From NCBI GenBank assembly GCA_020161295.1, contig JAIUOA010000001.1, positions 248,001 through 312,000 on the forward strand: a stretch of 64,000 bases of DNA. The letters run 5' to 3'. A model generated the notes under the pieces. The model saw nothing but the letters and a program-made list of their open reading frames with translations, ran no database searches and was not told the DNA's origin. Each line of letters starts with the position of its first letter. Within the stretch, counting starts at the first letter, position 1. The position numbers were made by a program, and so were the translations under genes. The stretch is from Bacillota bacterium. Its GTDB lineage: Bacteria > Bacillota > Clostridia > Peptostreptococcales > Acidaminobacteraceae. Below are positions 61,613 to 64,000 of this stretch, piece after piece.

Positions 61613-62383
61613 ATGGAATCCATTGAAATAAAACGCATTATAAAAATCGCCATGAAGACTGGTCGACTGATGCTTCAAAATGGTGGTGAAACGTATCGCG
61701 TTGAAGATACGGTAAAGCGCATGTCCGAGTCGCGCGGCCTTAAAGAGGTTAGCGTGTTCGTTATCCCTACAGGCATCATCTTCAGCGCCGATTTGGGCAT
61801 CGAGACCTTTACCGGCCTCGAACGGGTGAATCCTGAAGGCATCGATCTGGAAAGTATCGATCGTTCTAACAATTTTGCACGGCAATTCACCAGCACAGAC
61901 ATGTCACTTGATGAAGCTGAAAAAAGACTTTCTGAGATCGAAAACCCGCCTAAGTTCTCAAAGTTGATTCGCGTATTAGGCAGCGGCTTTGGTGGCGGCT
62001 TTTTCGTCTTAATGTTCGGCGGGTCAGCCATCGAGTTTCTACTCGCCTATATCGCCTCATCGATGACCATCTATATCACAGATACCATTGATTCAAAGCA
62101 CCTTAATTTTTTCATAAGAAACATTATAGGCGGCTTTGCGGCGGCTCTTCTGAGCTTACTGTTCGTTAAGGCGGCCTCAGTATTGATGATCTCCGCTTCC
62201 ATCGAAAAAGTCATCGTAGGACCACTCATGACCTTAGTTCCTGGCGTATCGCTCACCAACGGCATCCGCGACCTCATCTCTGGCGAGCTTCTCGCCGGCA
62301 GCGCAAAAATCATGGAGGCTCTTTTTATCGCCATCGCCCTCGCCTTCGGTGTAGGTGTCATTTTACAATTCTTCATGGCATAA
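61613..62383 (+). CDS. Threonine/serine exporter N-terminal-type subunit (ThrE, YjjP-like)
   Basis: A 256-residue protein with the ThrE/DUF1212 domain: an N-terminal cytoplasmic part (IAMKTGRLMLQNGGETYRVEDTV with the conserved NGGETYRVE) and five hydrophobic segments after residue ~125 (GGGFFVLMFGGSAIEFLLAYIASSMTI; LMTLVPGVSLTNGIRDLISGE in part). ThrE of Corynebacterium is one chain; here, as in YjjP/YjjB, it is split from the following gene. The start is ATG 61613 (GGAGG in the sequence before). Substrate is inferred from the family: threonine, serine, or succinate for YjjPB. Confidence 0.9.
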   Translation: MESIEIKRIIKIAMKTGRLMLQNGGETYRVEDTVKRMSESRGLKEVSVFVIPTGIIFSADLGIETFTGLERVNPEGIDLESIDRSNNFARQFTSTDMSLDEAEKRLSEIENPPKFSKLIRVLGSGFGGGFFVLMFGGSAIEFLLAYIASSMTIYITDTIDSKHLNFFIRNIIGGFAAALLSLLFVKAASVLMISASIEKVIVGPLMTLVPGVSLTNGIRDLISGELLAGSAKIMEALFIAIALAFGVGVILQFFMA

Positions 62384-62422
62384 TAAAACGTCAATCAGTC
62401 GATTTACATTAGGAGGTCTAAG

Positions 62423-62872
62423 TTGAATATACTTTATCAAGGAATCATCTCATTTTTCAGTGTCGTGGGATTCTCTATCCTGTTCAACCTCCCGCGTAAG
62501 CTAATCGTCGCCGCTAGTATTTCAGGGATGGTTGGTTGGATGGTCTATGTCCTATTACAAAATCAAGGCACAAACTTCATAATCCCGGCATTTGCGGGAT
62601 CCATCACGGTGGGCTTGATCGGTGAGCTTTTCGCAGTCATCAAACGCCATCCCGCAACACTTTTCACCATACCAGGGATTATCCCCTTTGTGCCAGGGTA
62701 TGGCATTTACTACACCATGCTTTACATCGTGGAAAAAAACTTCGAGAAGGCCATGACCACTGGCGCCGAGTCCTTGTTTATCGCCATCTCCATTGCATGT
62801 GGGATTGTGCTTGCCACATCGTTTGTCAGAATTATTCGCCCCTTCGTGGAAAAAATCTTCAAAGTGAATTAA
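62423..62872 (+). CDS. Threonine/serine exporter C-terminal-type subunit (YjjB-like)
   Basis: A 149-residue membrane protein with four or five hydrophobic segments, matching the ThrE C-terminal (DUF3815) half: IISFFSVVGFSILFNLPRK, FAGSITVGLIGELFAVIKRHPATLFTIPGIIPFVPGYGIYY (in part; the P-G-I-x-P-x-V-P-G motif is diagnostic). The start is TTG 62423 with AGGAGG six to seven bases away; no ATG is as well placed. It follows the partner subunit by 39 bases, so the two are one transcript. Confidence 0.9.
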   Translation: MNILYQGIISFFSVVGFSILFNLPRKLIVAASISGMVGWMVYVLLQNQGTNFIIPAFAGSITVGLIGELFAVIKRHPATLFTIPGIIPFVPGYGIYYTMLYIVEKNFEKAMTTGAESLFIAISIACGIVLATSFVRIIRPFVEKIFKVN

Positions 62873-62875
62873 ATA

Positions 62876-62917
62876 AGGAGTTGTTGCCGATCAAATGACC
62901 GATAAGCAACAACTCCT
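62876..62917 (+). terminator. Large hairpin between convergent thrE-like and maoC-like genes
   Basis: AGGAGTTGTTGC...GCAACAACTCCT: twelve-base perfect arms with an 18-base loop, starting four bases after the stop codon. Neither side has a T-run longer than three (AATTATTTAG on plus, TTATTTAATTC on minus), so it is a weak terminator in the strict sense, or an end-protecting structure. Confidence 0.7.
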
Positions 62918-62928
62918 AATTATTTAGA

Positions 62929-63351
62929 CTAACCAGTGGCTTTCGGAGGCATCACGGTGGCTTTTCCATCGATGACGATCTCTCCATGTTGATTTGTACA
63001 GGTGGTTCTTAATATCAATCGATTCTTCTCGACGATTCTCTCGATGACCTCAACTTTTGCTTCGATGGTATCACCAAACTTCACAGGGCGTTTAAAGCTC
63101 AACTCCTGTCCGAGATAGATCGTTCCAGGACCAGGTAAATGGGTTCCTAAAACAGTCGAAATAAAGCTTGCTGTCAGCATGCCATGCGCAATGCGTTCTC
63201 CGAACATGCCTTTTTCAGCCTCTACAGCATTAACATGGGCAGGATTAAAATCGCCACTGATGCCAGCATACAGATAAACATCCGACTCTGAGATGGTTTT
63301 TGAGAATACGGCAAAATCGCCGATTTGAATCGTATCAATCGTTTTAAGCAT
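62929..63351 (-). CDS. MaoC-like (R)-specific enoyl-CoA hydratase
   Basis: A 140-residue MaoC/hot-dog protein with the catalytic motif GISGDFNPAHVNAVEAEK (Asp and His of hydratase 2) and FGERIAHGMLTASFISTVL. It hydrates trans-2-enoyl-CoA to (R)-3-hydroxyacyl-CoA; PhaJ is the best-known relative. It lies nine bases after a FabG-like gene, so the pair could convert enoyl- to 3-ketoacyl-CoA or back in a butyrate-type or polyester pathway. Substrate not determinable. GGAGG site. Confidence 0.9.
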   Translation of the reverse strand: MLKTIDTIQIGDFAVFSKTISESDVYLYAGISGDFNPAHVNAVEAEKGMFGERIAHGMLTASFISTVLGTHLPGPGTIYLGQELSFKRPVKFGDTIEAKVEVIERIVEKNRLILRTTCTNQHGEIVIDGKATVMPPKATG

Positions 63352-63360
63352 AATATCCTC

Positions 63361-64000
63361 CTATAAACGTAAACCGCCGTTTACAGATAAGTTGTGACCT
63401 GTGATAAAGGATGCCTCATCGCTTGCTAAGAAGAGTACGGCATTTGCGATTTCTTGTGGTTCGCCAAGTCTGCCTAACATCGTTTTTGCCTTGATTGGAT
63501 CTAATACTTTATCAGGTACAGTTTTCATCATTTCTGTATTGACATATCCAGGTGCAACTGAGTTCACGCGGATGTTTTCACCTTTTCTAGAAAACTCTTT
63601 TGCCCATGTCTTCGCAAGTCCGATTACGCCCGCTTTTGTCGCTGCATAGTTGGATTGGCCTACGTTTCCGTACTCGCCTACTACAGATGCGATGTTGACG
63701 ATTGAGCCATATTTTTGCTCGAGCATGACCGGCGCAACAGCTTGTGTCAGGTTAAATACGCCTTTTAGGTTGACGTCGATGACGAGATCCCACATTTCTT
63801 CAGTCATTTTACCGATTAAAGCGTCTCTCGTGATCCCAGCATTGTTAACTAAAATATCAATATGTCCATATTTGTTTACAGTGTCCGTAATAAACTGTTC
63901 AATATCTGAACGTTTCGTGACGTTGAGCTTATATCCCTCAACATTTTCACAGCTGTAAGCCAAATCGCTCATATCTACAGCGATAACCTTTGCACCTTCA
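63361..64000 (-). CDS. FabG-like short-chain dehydrogenase, 5' end cut off by window
   Basis: The frame is open to the right edge, so the N terminus with the Gly-rich nucleotide loop is missing. The 5'-most codons read EGAKVIAVDM, the second beta-strand, with Asp favouring NAD(H) or NADP(H) choice being uncertain. Visible motifs: NNAGITRDALIGKMTEEMWD, SIVNIASVVGEYGNVGQSNYAATKAGVIG (Ser-Tyr-Lys catalytic set), VAPGYVNTEMMK and SFITGHNLSVNGGLRL. This is 3-oxoacyl-ACP or acetoacetyl-CoA reductase. Pairing with the maoC-like gene argues for a CoA-linked role (PhaB type) rather than fatty acid synthesis. Confidence 0.88.
   Translation of the reverse strand, partial: EGAKVIAVDMSDLAYSCENVEGYKLNVTKRSDIEQFITDTVNKYGHIDILVNNAGITRDALIGKMTEEMWDLVIDVNLKGVFNLTQAVAPVMLEQKYGSIVNIASVVGEYGNVGQSNYAATKAGVIGLAKTWAKEFSRKGENIRVNSVAPGYVNTEMMKTVPDKVLDPIKAKTMLGRLGEPQEIANAVLFLASDEASFITGHNLSVNGGLRL

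Overview
The window is a gene-dense stretch of a chromosome from a motile low-GC Gram-positive bacterium, most likely an anaerobic member of the Clostridia (Fusibacter/Acidaminobacter-like by general impression; genus not provable here). The reasons are CodY, a PASTA-domain Ser/Thr kinase, Smc-FtsY-YlxM-Ffh, RqcH, strong AGGAGG ribosome sites, GTG/TTG starts and sigma-A type promoters. About 93% is coding. No rRNA, tRNA, CRISPR, IS element or prophage was seen, and no stretch longer than about 280 bases lacks a gene.

Read on the minus strand from right to left, the layout follows the Bacillus subtilis rqcH-to-fliJ region almost gene for gene. (1) Right edge: fabG-like/maoC-like pair, then a split ThrE-type exporter on the plus strand diverging from rluD-pyrR. 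(2) 54.9-60.0 kb, plus strand: rqcH, an orphan binding-protein-like gene, a DUF308 membrane protein and a chemoreceptor whose sensor domain lies at its C terminus. (3) 40.8-54.8 kb, minus strand: yicC-gmk-rpoZ-coaBC-priA-def-fmt-yugP-rsmB-prpC-prkC-rsgA-rpe-thiN, covering nucleotide and CoA synthesis, replication restart, initiator-Met processing, rRNA methylation and a kinase/phosphatase pair. (4) rpmB (plus) diverging from yloU-fakA-like-recG-rsmD-coaD-coiled-coil gene. (5) tmcAL-thyX (plus) diverging from ackA-yceD-rpmF-plsX. (6) An MFS gene, rnc, a radical SAM gene, smc, ftsY, ylxM, ffh, rpsP, khpA, rimM, trmD, rplS, rbgA, rnhB: secretion, chromosome organisation and ribosome maturation. 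(7) A stand-alone fliK-like/flhB-C-like pair, yraN, yifB, dprA, topA, codY. (8) The left 7.3 kb is the flgB-flgC-fliE-fliF-fliG-fliH-fliI-fliJ-motE-like flagellar basal body and export operon, which runs off the left edge.

Most genes are tightly coupled by 4-8 base overlaps, and transcription units are separated by recognisable hairpins. Compared with B. subtilis, remA, spoVM, rlmN, fapR/fabD/fabG/acpP, trmFO-xerC-clpQY and sucCD are absent from their usual places; an MFS transporter, a YugP-type protease and a radical SAM gene occupy some of the gaps. The least-explained items are the C-terminal-sensor chemoreceptor with its orphan neighbours, the fliK/flhB-C-like mini-pair, a ThyX with a non-canonical signature motif, the interleaved divergent promoters at rluD/thrE, and a coiled-coil protein coupled to coaD.
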